From Anaerolineaceae bacterium 4572_78 (GTDB lineage: Bacteria; Chloroflexota; Anaerolineae; 4572-78): 40,498 nucleotides of DNA. The notes under the pieces were generated by a model. It ran no database searches. It was not told where the DNA came from and saw nothing but the letters and a program-made list of their open reading frames with translations. Location of the stretch: the NCBI GenBank assembly GCA_002084875.1, contig NBMH01000079.1:1-40498 (forward strand), read 5' to 3'. The position numbers and the translations under genes are program-made. Positions 1-7,955 of the stretch are shown here, in pieces (position 1 is the first letter of the stretch; each line of letters opens with the position of its first letter).

Positions 1-132
1 CTTGACGCTCATGGTTCATAACTTATCTAACTAATTACATTGTACCTTAAATCTTAAAAACTGCAAATTGTATTCACAAATTTTTATTTTAGAAAATCGT
101 GGTATAATACCAAAAACATGTGGAGGAAAACG

Positions 133-207
133 ATGTCGAAAAAACGAAAACGACATACCTCTAAATTTAAATTTCGATGGTACGAATTAAACATCTGTAA
201 GTATTAA
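133..207 (+). pseudogene. Relic of an IS3-type transposase OrfA (N-terminus only)
   Basis: A 24-codon reading frame with a strong ribosome binding site (GGAGG at 122-126) and a TATAAT box at 103-108. It encodes a very basic peptide beginning MSKKRKRHTSKFKF. That start resembles the N-terminus of OrfA proteins of IS3-family elements, which usually run on for about 70-100 residues with a helix-turn-helix. Here the frame leaves the family pattern after about 15 residues and stops, and no OrfB follows, so this is read as the 5' scar of an insertion sequence abutting fabF. The resemblance is judged by eye on a short peptide. The alternative is a real small basic peptide or a leader for fabF. Confidence 0.42.
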
Positions 208-254
208 ACGGGCAAGAATCTCGTTCTACGCAACAATTTTTCAGGTAACTCATA

Positions 255-1505
255 ATGAATACTCAAAAACGTGTCGTTATTACTGGGCTTGGAGCTGTGA
301 CTCCATTGGGAAATGACATGGATACTACATGGCATAATCTCATCAACGGCGTGTGTGGCATTGATACCATTACCGCTTTTGATGTGAGCAACTTACCAAC
401 CAAAATTGGTGGTCAGGTGAAAGATTTTAATCCAACTGAATACATGTCGACAAAATCAGCTCGACGTATGGGGCGATTTATTCAATTAGCAACCTCAGCC
501 ACATATCAGGCTATAGCCGATAGTAGACTTGACTTATCAAAAGAAGACTCTACTCGCATTGGCTTAGAGATAGGGAGTGCTTTGGGGGGCTTGACTACGA
601 TTGAGGAGCAAAGTATCCGCTTGCATGAAAAAGGATACAGGCGTGTTAATCCTAGCTTGGTGCCATCTACATTGATTAACATGGCTGTTTGTTTTCTAGC
701 GATTGATTTAAATATTCAAGGTCCGACTAAGTCATCTGTGCTTGCCTGTGCTACGGGGATAGTTTCTATCGGCGAGGCAATGCGACAAATAGCTTGGGGA
801 GATGCCGATGTTATGCTTGCAGGAAGCACTGAAAGTGCCATGACACCTCTATTTTTTGTCGGCTTTTATCGTGTGGGGGCATTATCAAGGCGGATGGATA
901 CTCCGCATCAATCCCTCATGCCCTTTGATATTAACCGCGATGGTACAGTAATTGGCGAGGGAGCAAGTGTGTTAGTTTTGGAGTCATTGTCTCATGCACG
1001 AGCCCGCAATGCCAAAATTTTAGCTGAAATTGTCGGCTATGGTCTTACGCATGATGCCTATAATATCGCCGCCCCTTGTCCTGATGGCAACGGTGCAGTC
1101 CGAGCCATGCAACGGGCATTACAATCTGCTAACTTATCCCCCAGCAAAATTGATTATATTTCTGCACATGGCACAGGCACACCTCACAACGATTTAGCGG
1201 AAACCATTGCAATAAAAACAGTGTTTGCTGACTATGCTTATAATGTTCCGATTAGTTCTACTAAAGGTATGACAGGACATATGATGGGGACATCAGGGGC
1301 ATTAGCATGTGCATCAGTTGTAAAGGCGATGAATACAAACATCATCCCGCCTACCTTTGGTTTAAGTCAACCTGACCCCAAATGTGATTTAGATTATGTG
1401 CCCAACAAAGCACGTCAGCATGCCGTTCAGTATGGCATGGTCAATGCCTTTGGCTTTGGTGGGCAAAATGCGAGTTTAATTTTGAAGTTAGTAGAAGGGA
1501 AGTAA
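255..1505 (+). CDS. fabF: Beta-ketoacyl-[acyl-carrier-protein] synthase II (FabF-type)
   Basis: Condenses malonyl-ACP with an acyl-ACP in the elongation cycle of cytosolic type II fatty acid synthesis. The 416 residues match the usual FabF length. The KAS catalytic set is visible: nucleophile Cys165 in ACATG, His305 in SAHGTGT, Lys337 and His342 in STKGMTGH, and the glycine-rich C-terminus NAFGFGGQNAS. Residues around the nucleophile (SVLACATGIVSIGEA) differ slightly from the common TACATG form but keep the Cys. The gene stands alone on the plus strand, with no acpP or fabD beside it. It converges on the HerA-like gene with 22 bp between. The start ATG follows a weak AGGTAA-type site. A polyketide-type KS is possible, but length and motifs favour FabF. 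Confidence 0.93.
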   Translation: MNTQKRVVITGLGAVTPLGNDMDTTWHNLINGVCGIDTITAFDVSNLPTKIGGQVKDFNPTEYMSTKSARRMGRFIQLATSATYQAIADSRLDLSKEDSTRIGLEIGSALGGLTTIEEQSIRLHEKGYRRVNPSLVPSTLINMAVCFLAIDLNIQGPTKSSVLACATGIVSIGEAMRQIAWGDADVMLAGSTESAMTPLFFVGFYRVGALSRRMDTPHQSLMPFDINRDGTVIGEGASVLVLESLSHARARNAKILAEIVGYGLTHDAYNIAAPCPDGNGAVRAMQRALQSANLSPSKIDYISAHGTGTPHNDLAETIAIKTVFADYAYNVPISSTKGMTGHMMGTSGALACASVVKAMNTNIIPPTFGLSQPDPKCDLDYVPNKARQHAVQYGMVNAFGFGGQNASLILKLVEGK

Positions 1506-1527
1506 GATTCCCAAGCTTACTTCATCT

Positions 1528-2106
1528 TCAATCAATTCCTTCTTCCTGTTCGCCACGCATTAGATTAACACGCTCTTTTCGACTTATCCGTTTGTGAACA
1601 GGCATGACCGAAGCGTAAAACTTTTCATCATAACTGCGTGTTTGAACGACAACAGGCATTGGTACAGCATGTCCCATAATCAATGCTTGTTGTTTAGTAT
1701 CCAAACGGGCTAACACCTCTCGTAAAGCACTAGCACCTGAAACACCCATCAATACTGCATTAATATCTTTTTCATTATCTAACAAAGCAGTTACGCGTGT
1801 CCCAATTTGGCTCATTACTTCCTCATCAATACCCGATGGACGTTGGTCGACAATTAACAATGTAACGTTATATTTTCGTAATTCACGAGCAATTATTCCA
1901 AAGATAGTATGATGGGCAATTTGAGGGTCAAGGAATTTGTGGGCTTCCTCGATAACGATGACTAATGGTCGCGGTTCTTCGGCTTTATCCCCCAATGATT
2001 TTTCGACTTTTTCGACATACATTTGGTGAATACGGCGGGTGAGATAATTGGCAACCAAAATATATGCTTCTAATGAGTTACCGTATCGTCCAAATTCAAG
2101 CACCAC
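1528..2106 (-). CDS. HerA-like ATPase, C-terminal fragment (Walker B half)
   Basis: Second half of a gene broken near 2155; the first half is 2111-2971. The fragment starts inside the ATPase core with VVLEFGRYGN and carries the Walker B segment PLVIVIEEAHKFLDP, followed by an arginine-rich stretch (IIARELRKYNVTLLIVDQRP) and a sensor-like stretch typical of DUF87/HerA hexameric translocases. The same frame runs upstream past the ATG given here: codons for LDSAKTILDFINR can be read back to about 2155, where the upstream fragment is in another frame. The listed start is therefore probably an internal Met and not a natural start. HerA-type ATPases pump or remodel DNA, usually with the NurA nuclease; no nurA is seen nearby. 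Confidence 0.7.
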   Translation of the reverse strand: MVLEFGRYGNSLEAYILVANYLTRRIHQMYVEKVEKSLGDKAEEPRPLVIVIEEAHKFLDPQIAHHTIFGIIARELRKYNVTLLIVDQRPSGIDEEVMSQIGTRVTALLDNEKDINAVLMGVSGASALREVLARLDTKQQALIMGHAVPMPVVVQTRSYDEKFYASVMPVHKRISRKERVNLMRGEQEEGID

Positions 2107-2110
2107 ATTT

Positions 2111-2971
2111 TTATTGCGATTGATGAAATCTAAGATTGTCTTGGCACTGTCTAATTTCCATATCTTCAGGTGTAATATCCTTCCAGCTCATGGTAACAAT
2201 GTGGTCAGGTCGTACATCTCTTCGTAGACTGCTAGCTTCATCAAGGGTAAAAATAGAAACTTTGCTACTAAAGAGTTGTTTCAATCCTTTAACACGATGC
2301 CCACGTTCTGTTTGAATTTCCCAGCCATAGTCGTTATGCATGTCAAAAATGAGACAAACAGCCACATCCTTGTGAATCATGCCCGATAGTAAAATCCTAG
2401 TCAGAAAACTTTTCCCCGTACCACTTTTACCAAACACGCCAACACTGCGTTCGGTGATACGTTGCAAGTCAAGGTTAATGGGAACATTCTCCATGTCCAA
2501 CGGCTCACCCACATAAAAATGGGTTTCATCTTCGGGTCCGAAAACCAAATTTACATCTTCTTCGGTGGCAAGACGAACATTCGAAAAATGAATAGGTACT
2601 GTTTTTACAGGTAGAGGTTTTTCAGCCAGTCTATCAATAATCAACATAGGGGAAACATGCATTTTGCCAAAAACAATGAACCCTTGATAAATCTCTTGTA
2701 AAAAAGGGTCGCTTACATCTGGAGGGATACTTTGAATCATGGGATTGATGTTGTCGAGCAGAACATCAGTTATCATGCCAAAAAAGCGATTTTGTTCTCC
2801 TTCGATAACAACATATCGTCCTACAGCAACATCTTCCACATGGGTATTGGATTCTAGTTTTATATCTAAGCCTTTGCTCAACGAACCACCCACCACTACC
2901 CCCATCTTGCGAGTAATGGATTGCCCAGGTCGTGGAAAAAATATGTCAAGTTCATCAATTGAGTTAGTCAT
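2111..2971 (-). CDS. HerA-like ATPase, N-terminal fragment (HAS barrel and Walker A)
   Basis: Residues 1-110 look like the HAS-barrel beta domain that precedes the ATPase core in HerA-like proteins. The P-loop GKSGTGKS lies at residues 181-188. The frame then leaves the family: after DITPEDME (about 2160) it reads a non-homologous tail and stops at 2111, while a shifted frame over the same bases reads LDSAKTILDFINR and continues into the Walker B fragment. One extra base in the run AATTT near 2155 would restore the frame. However, related proteins have a helical stretch of very roughly 80-100 residues between these two points, so a deletion with frameshift is more likely than a simple indel. 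Start ATG at 2971 is well placed. Together the two halves would give about 480 residues. Confidence 0.72.
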   Translation of the reverse strand: MTNSIDELDIFFPRPGQSITRKMGVVVGGSLSKGLDIKLESNTHVEDVAVGRYVVIEGEQNRFFGMITDVLLDNINPMIQSIPPDVSDPFLQEIYQGFIVFGKMHVSPMLIIDRLAEKPLPVKTVPIHFSNVRLATEEDVNLVFGPEDETHFYVGEPLDMENVPINLDLQRITERSVGVFGKSGTGKSFLTRILLSGMIHKDVAVCLIFDMHNDYGWEIQTERGHRVKGLKQLFSSKVSIFTLDEASSLRRDVRPDHIVTMSWKDITPEDMEIRQCQDNLRFHQSQ

Positions 2972-2999
2972 AAATTTTTAGATTCTCTTAAAAATCGCC

Positions 3000-3095
3000 C
3001 CCACCCCTAGCTTTGCCCCCACTCTAGCTTCGCTCCCACTCTAGCTCGCCCCCTCCCCCAGAGGGAGAGGGGAAGAAGGAGAGGGGAAGGCTGGG
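3000..3095. repeat. C/G-rich tandem and interspersed repeat tract
   Basis: Degenerate tandem copies of a unit like CCCACTCTAGCTTCGCT (about 3003-3050) run into a CCCCTCTCCC-type tract. The 20-mer CCCCCAGAGGGAGAGGGGAA at 3055-3074 recurs exactly at 7476-7495. Composition is very different from the AT-rich surroundings. No coding potential. It lies between the 3' end of the broken secreted-protein gene and the start of the HerA-like gene. Confidence 0.7.
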
Positions 3096-3113
3096 GTTGA
3101 GGTTCGCTAAAGG

Positions 3114-3430
3114 CTAATGCTTCAAAATAATAGGTAGGTAAATTATTGTGCTTTGTGGACCTACTGTATATTCGATAGGCTGACTTATCTCAATAGGCTG
3201 TGTTTGATTATCCCCCCTAAAGAAGATGGTTATTATTTTGCCATCTCCCAAAGTAAAGGCGTTTGTCATGACAACCGTACCAGTGTTAGCTCCAAAATTA
3301 AAACTATAATTACCAGCTGTCAGTTCTACATAACCCGTATTGTCACCATGTGCTAAACCTTGATAGAAGTATTCACCTGTTGTGGTATTGCTAATATCAA
3401 CTGTAGTATCTACGGCAAACGTGGCGGCAT
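3114..3430 (-). pseudogene. Displaced C-terminal tail of the secreted mosaic protein (DUF4397-like)
   Basis: In the frame shifted relative to 3410-7066, the minus strand reads LFVHAATFAVDTTVDI, then a beta-rich segment with GNYSFNFGANTG and VVMTNAFTLGDGK, and ends STIIYLPIILKH before a stop at 3114. The pattern VHA...DV...TV...AFTL..GK fits DUF4397-type repeats of secreted proteins, and a YLPxIL ending is common on Chloroflexota surface proteins. It is therefore the natural end of a secreted protein. It is out of frame with the upstream gene because the join near 3430 fuses an unrelated, prematurely ended domain (CADGDEIVITESETVYY) to it. No start codon of its own is evident. Confidence 0.65.
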
Positions 3431-6400
3431 GGACAAATAGTAGACAGTCTCACTTTCGGTAATGACGATTTCATCACCATCAGCACATGTAGCAGGTTCA
3501 ATACCTACCGTTTTGGTTAATGAAATAGTCGGTGCATGTTCGACAAACATCTCAACAGGCATGACCATCAAATTATTATCAAGGTCATTGCTAGTCAGGC
3601 ATAAGGCTGATTGATAGTAGCCATAATCTAAATTTTTGCTGTCGAATGTTACCTCAAAGGTACTATTTTCATTACCCTCAAGTGTACCTGCGTCAGAAGA
3701 GACATTAAGCCATGAAATCTCAGTCGGCAACAGACATGCTGTGTAGAAATCAGACCATTCGATTGTAACATCATCTAATGAAACTTGTGCTCCGTTAATT
3801 CCAGAATATCGGAAAGCAACACGCACTTGTTGACCAACTAAATCATTAGCAAGAAGTGTCTCAGTTAGGTCAAAGGTGCTTTGTGACCAGACAAAATTAC
3901 CTAGCCAATCATCATCGGCTACTCCTACAAACATGTCATCCATACCATCTGCCTTGAACCAGATTTCTAAATCACAGTTATCTTCATCATCTCGACACCA
4001 GTATGTACTACCAAGTGACCAGAATGACAATTGACCACCATATAGGGTTACTTCAGGACTGATAAACCATTCATCTTGTAGGAATAAAGCAGGATTATAT
4101 ACAACGGTAGCGGCATAACGACCATTAAAGCCTAAGCCTGTAACATCCCATGTATAATCCTCATCGTTTATTTCAACATACCAGTCTGGCGGCGGCACGG
4201 TGCCACTTTCAAAGCCTTCATTAGTGATGGTCTTTTCGGCGGCAATGCGATGAATAGGACTAGAAAATCCTGTTTGAGCTGGAGCAGTTTTATCTGTTAG
4301 GGCATGCTCACCCGCTGGTTGGATAGACAAAGCAAGGTTTGACGCTCCTAGAGAGATAAATCCTGGTTTGACAATCAGTCCTTCTAAAACATCCTCTGCA
4401 AGTTGCCAATTCAGTTCAACATTACCCCAATTGCTAACGGTAACTTCTTGAGTGACAGTCATACCAATATCTTGGACGCTGACCAATTCAGATTTATCAA
4501 GTTTGAAAATGGCTGTATCGGTAATCAATGTATCCACTAAGTCACCGATGGCGTAGTAGTAGCCATCATCGGCTGTTACCATGTAGTCGCTGTTAAAGAC
4601 ATATCGGCTTGTTGTGCTGACACCATTTTCTTCAATCCAATCAATGAATTGAGCGGTTCGAGCATAAACACCATACTGATTGGGCTTAGCACAACCAAGT
4701 CCCCAACTGACTATCCCAGCATGTTGCCAACCAAAATCACCAGGTACCATCAACGGTCCACCGCTATCACCTTGACATGAGTCTTTGCCACCTTCTGCAT
4801 AACCTGCACAAAGCATGTTATCAGTGATGTCATAAGCTGAAAGTGCCGCTTGACATGCTTCATTGGTGATGATTGGCACATCTACTTGATATAACTCATC
4901 AGGACTTAAGCCACCTTCTTCTAAGGCACCCCAGCCAATAATGGTTGCCATGCTCCCTGTGTTGTAAACAGTCAAGTCATATTCAATTAAGCCTGGACTG
5001 ACCGTAGGAGCCACTTTCTCAATGGAAAGGATTGGCTCAAGGTACAAAGCAAAGTTTTGTACGGTTACCATGTCTGATACAATCGTTACCGTAGTTACTT
5101 TACTAAAATAGGTGTAATTGCTTACGGTAACAGTATAAACACCAGGTAGCAATGACATGCGATAATCATCGGTTTTTACAGTGTGGTCAAAATCAGTTCC
5201 ATCTGTTACGTTGATGGTAGCTATTAACGACTTATCGGTATGACCATCAGTGATAAGTCCTTCAAGAGTGCCACAATCAGTACAATCGACTGTCATGGTA
5301 ACGGGGAAGATAGCATTAAAAACAAAGGGGTCGTTATGACTGACAGTCACTTGAGCATAATATGTACCAGGTATAGCAACATTACCGTGCCATGTCAAAT
5401 CAAGATTTGACGCTTCACCAGATGAAACTGTGCCAGTTATCGGCGTTTGAGTAAGCCACATGCTGTTATAACCAAATATGCCCGAACATGGTAGCCCTTC
5501 ATCATGATAACGGCTCATGTTAGAAAAGTCGCCCGTTTCGTTGATACCACCAAATGACCACATCATGTCATCACCGCACCCAGAGGCTGCCGCCCCAAAT
5601 CCGAAGTTATCTGGTGCAGTGGTAGTTAAGACAACAGGTAAACGCAGTTCATCGTTGTAAGGGTCATTACTTTCAACAATAATGCTGGTCACATATTGAC
5701 CAGGTAAGCCAATTTCAGAGGTATCAAAAGTGATAGTTACATTTTGGTAGCCAAGACTCGCAATGGTGCCTTCCGTTGGATCAGTAGACAACCATGTTAA
5801 ATCGGTACTTCCGATAAGCCAATCCAAAGCCGATTTGACAATAGCGATTTGGTCATCCGCTTGACCTGTGTAATGGAAATCCCATGCAAAAAATACGGCT
5901 CGATAATCAGCGTATTCAATGCGTGAACCTGACCAAATTTCATAATCTTCATAAAGCAGATTGCTCGGCGATTCAAAAATGCCGACTGCACTTCCAAAAA
6001 TTAAGAAGTCATCGGGGAAGGGGTCAAGAGTAATGTTGGGATTAATCCCCTCCATAATATCATGACCAATCAAAGTGCCTCGTGAGCCAGCATCGCTGAC
6101 ATAGCCCAGTTGCAAATAATCGAGAGTAAGGTCGGAGTTTGGATAGTTGTATAAAAAATCGTTTTCTGCCAATAGAAGCCGACCACCAGCATCAAGATAA
6201 TCTACGACCAATTCTTGTTCTTCGCCAACATTACCTGTGGATGGCACTCCGACATAAAGCAAAACTTCATAACCGAGTAGCTCGCTGACGGTTAAATCTT
6301 CAAAATCATCGGCGGTCACTTCGGCATGAGTGTAGCCGAGTTCGTCTAATGCCATTTTGAAGGCTTCAGTAGAATTTCTATCTTCGTTGACGATTAGCAA

Positions 6401-7066
6401 ATCCTCATCCTGGTTGTTTGCCATCGGACTTGGAGTGAAGTTTTCAAAGCCTTCCAATAATTCAAAACAAAGAGGTTGAGAACCATAATTCACAATAGAG
6501 AACGTTTGTGTAACTGACTGTCCTAGCTCTAGCGTTTCATCAAGCCAGCTCAAAGTATCATAGTTACAAATCATTGTACTTTCACCCTGTCCGTTATCCT
6601 CATAAATGAAACTAATTTGGTAAACTATTTGGGTCGAGTAATCAATCGTCCACAAATTAGCATCGCAGTCCATTTCCAAACCGCGTCCTTGGTCAAAATT
6701 AGAGATTGAGAATTGCCCTATTAAATCAAAATTGTTGGCAATATCAAGAATATACATTGATAAAGCATCGCTGACAATACCTGATATAGTGTAAACAGGT
6801 ATAGCCGTTAAGGGAAAATATTGGTCAACTATCACCGAAGTAGTAATAGCTATATTGTTCACCATTGCAGTTTCATACCCAAAGGCTGAAGCTGTCATAT
6901 CATACATGCCTTCGGGAGCAGTTATGCTATAGTAACCATCTGAGGCACTTGCTGTATGCAGTGTCGTCGCAGTGTCGTTTTCTGCTTGAACAAATGCGGC
7001 TGGAACAGTTACAAATGACACATCGTCATACACATATCCTTGCACCATGCCAACATCCATTGGCAC
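3410..7066 (-). CDS. Large secreted protease/adhesin mosaic, catalytically incomplete
   Basis: A 1218-residue frame of exported beta-rich modules. In order: a carboxypeptidase-regulatory-like repeat (about residues 8-90), a ThuA/GATase-like segment (DLLIVNEDRNSTEA, about 220-410), Ig-like/ASPM-type modules, a second carboxypeptidase-like repeat (about 600-680), a trypsin-like S1 C-terminal half (about 704-810), an adhesin/MAM-like jelly roll (about 955-1110), and the first part of a DUF11-type repeat. The S1 part has the Ser motif DSCQGDSGGP (near residue 767) and SWG.GCA, but begins abruptly at ATIIGWG. No His or Asp half is present, so the triad cannot form. The first GTG/ATG codons are internal: the signal peptide is in the separate frame 7068-7379. 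Cysteine and acidic content fit secretion. Confidence 0.6.
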   Translation of the reverse strand: MPMDVGMVQGYVYDDVSFVTVPAAFVQAENDTATTLHTASASDGYYSITAPEGMYDMTASAFGYETAMVNNIAITTSVIVDQYFPLTAIPVYTISGIVSDALSMYILDIANNFDLIGQFSISNFDQGRGLEMDCDANLWTIDYSTQIVYQISFIYEDNGQGESTMICNYDTLSWLDETLELGQSVTQTFSIVNYGSQPLCFELLEGFENFTPSPMANNQDEDLLIVNEDRNSTEAFKMALDELGYTHAEVTADDFEDLTVSELLGYEVLLYVGVPSTGNVGEEQELVVDYLDAGGRLLLAENDFLYNYPNSDLTLDYLQLGYVSDAGSRGTLIGHDIMEGINPNITLDPFPDDFLIFGSAVGIFESPSNLLYEDYEIWSGSRIEYADYRAVFFAWDFHYTGQADDQIAIVKSALDWLIGSTDLTWLSTDPTEGTIASLGYQNVTITFDTSEIGLPGQYVTSIIVESNDPYNDELRLPVVLTTTAPDNFGFGAAASGCGDDMMWSFGGINETGDFSNMSRYHDEGLPCSGIFGYNSMWLTQTPITGTVSSGEASNLDLTWHGNVAIPGTYYAQVTVSHNDPFVFNAIFPVTMTVDCTDCGTLEGLITDGHTDKSLIATINVTDGTDFDHTVKTDDYRMSLLPGVYTVTVSNYTYFSKVTTVTIVSDMVTVQNFALYLEPILSIEKVAPTVSPGLIEYDLTVYNTGSMATIIGWGALEEGGLSPDELYQVDVPIITNEACQAALSAYDITDNMLCAGYAEGGKDSCQGDSGGPLMVPGDFGWQHAGIVSWGLGCAKPNQYGVYARTAQFIDWIEENGVSTTSRYVFNSDYMVTADDGYYYAIGDLVDTLITDTAIFKLDKSELVSVQDIGMTVTQEVTVSNWGNVELNWQLAEDVLEGLIVKPGFISLGASNLALSIQPAGEHALTDKTAPAQTGFSSPIHRIAAEKTITNEGFESGTVPPPDWYVEINDEDYTWDVTGLGFNGRYAATVVYNPALFLQDEWFISPEVTLYGGQLSFWSLGSTYWCRDDEDNCDLEIWFKADGMDDMFVGVADDDWLGNFVWSQSTFDLTETLLANDLVGQQVRVAFRYSGINGAQVSLDDVTIEWSDFYTACLLPTEISWLNVSSDAGTLEGNENSTFEVTFDSKNLDYGYYQSALCLTSNDLDNNLMVMPVEMFVEHAPTISLTKTVGIEPATCADGDEIVITESETVYYLSMPPRLP

Positions 7067-7067
7067 A

Positions 7068-7379
7068 CTACATTGATTCGGTCACTTTGTAGAGGGCAAA
7101 GCTACCATAATCATGCCACAAGGTTATGCCATGCTGTCTGCTATCTAGGACATCATTTTTAGCAATTACCTTGTAAATTTTTTCGTTCCCTACGGATGTG
7201 GTTTGATTTGCCACATCATTAGAAACAGACACATCAGGGGGCAATTGACGCACCCTTTGCATTGGTGGCGTTCCAACAACTGGTGTATTTTGACTACCCA
7301 AAGCAGAAATACCCGAAGTGAATACCATGCTCACTATAAATAAGATACTTACAAGACGAAATATTTTTGAATACCTCAC
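7068..7379 (-). CDS. Signal peptide and propeptide fragment of the secreted mosaic protein
   Basis: 103 residues. A positively charged start (MRYSKIFR) is followed by a hydrophobic core (LVSILFIVSMVFTSGISALG), a clear signal peptide. After it comes a segment ending NDVLDSRQHGITLWHDYGSFALYKVTE, like the short propeptide region that precedes the catalytic domain of large S8 subtilisin-like proteases. The frame stops at 7068 while the downstream modules start two bases away in another frame. No S8 catalytic domain lies between, so the catalytic part (usually several hundred residues) appears to have been removed at this point. This start is the natural start of the whole broken locus 3114-7379. 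Confidence 0.62.
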   Translation of the reverse strand: MRYSKIFRLVSILFIVSMVFTSGISALGSQNTPVVGTPPMQRVRQLPPDVSVSNDVANQTTSVGNEKIYKVIAKNDVLDSRQHGITLWHDYGSFALYKVTESM

Positions 7380-7955
7380 AACTTAAACTCCTTACATGTT
7401 CTATAAATAAAAAACAAGATAAACTTCGGACTCCCACGTATGGAATAATCCTAGCTAATGAAAAGTAACCACTCACCCCCAGAGGGAGAGGGGAATCTTA
7501 CTCCACATCTCCTCGCAGGGGAATGGGCTGTGGGGTTGGCTACAATTTTGTCAGAAAATAGCTACAAATTACCTGTTTTTCTACGTGTTTCGCACAATAA
7601 ATCTTGAGATTAGCATGTAATTCATTTTTTGGCAAATACCGTTCATAATTTTTGATTATTGTCAGACATCATGATATACTGACGATACAATAAAATTTGG
7701 TAGTCCTAAATAGCAGGGCTGTTCAATGCTAGTTGTAGGGGCGTACGGCCGTACTTTTTACTTTTTGAATTACTAAAAAATGATAACAATGAATATGAAG
7801 AAAACTGAAGTTCATCATTTGTTTGCCTTGATTTTGGTAATGCGGTGATTTTGTAGTATAATGGGACTATTATGATAATTCAAAATGAAGGTGGACAAAC
7901 CCGTCTTGCCAGCACTTAATATTAAATAAATTTTTATTAAAAAGGAGAAAACGGC
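7380..7955. other. Intergenic region between divergent genes with repeats
   Basis: 576 bp without a supported gene. It holds a copy of the C/G-rich tract (7476-7545, sharing an exact 20-mer with 3055-3074), a copy of the short repeat AGGGCTGTTCAATGCTA (7715-7731), a 12-bp palindrome GTACGGCCGTAC (7743-7754), and the promoter of the four-CNB gene. Confidence 0.6.
7834..7862 (+). promoter_or_regulatory. Sigma-70-type promoter for the four-CNB protein
   Basis: TTGGTA at 7834-7839, a 17-bp spacer, and a perfect TATAAT at 7857-7862. Transcription would start near 7869 and give a leader of about 85 nt before the start codon at 7956. Confidence 0.55.
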
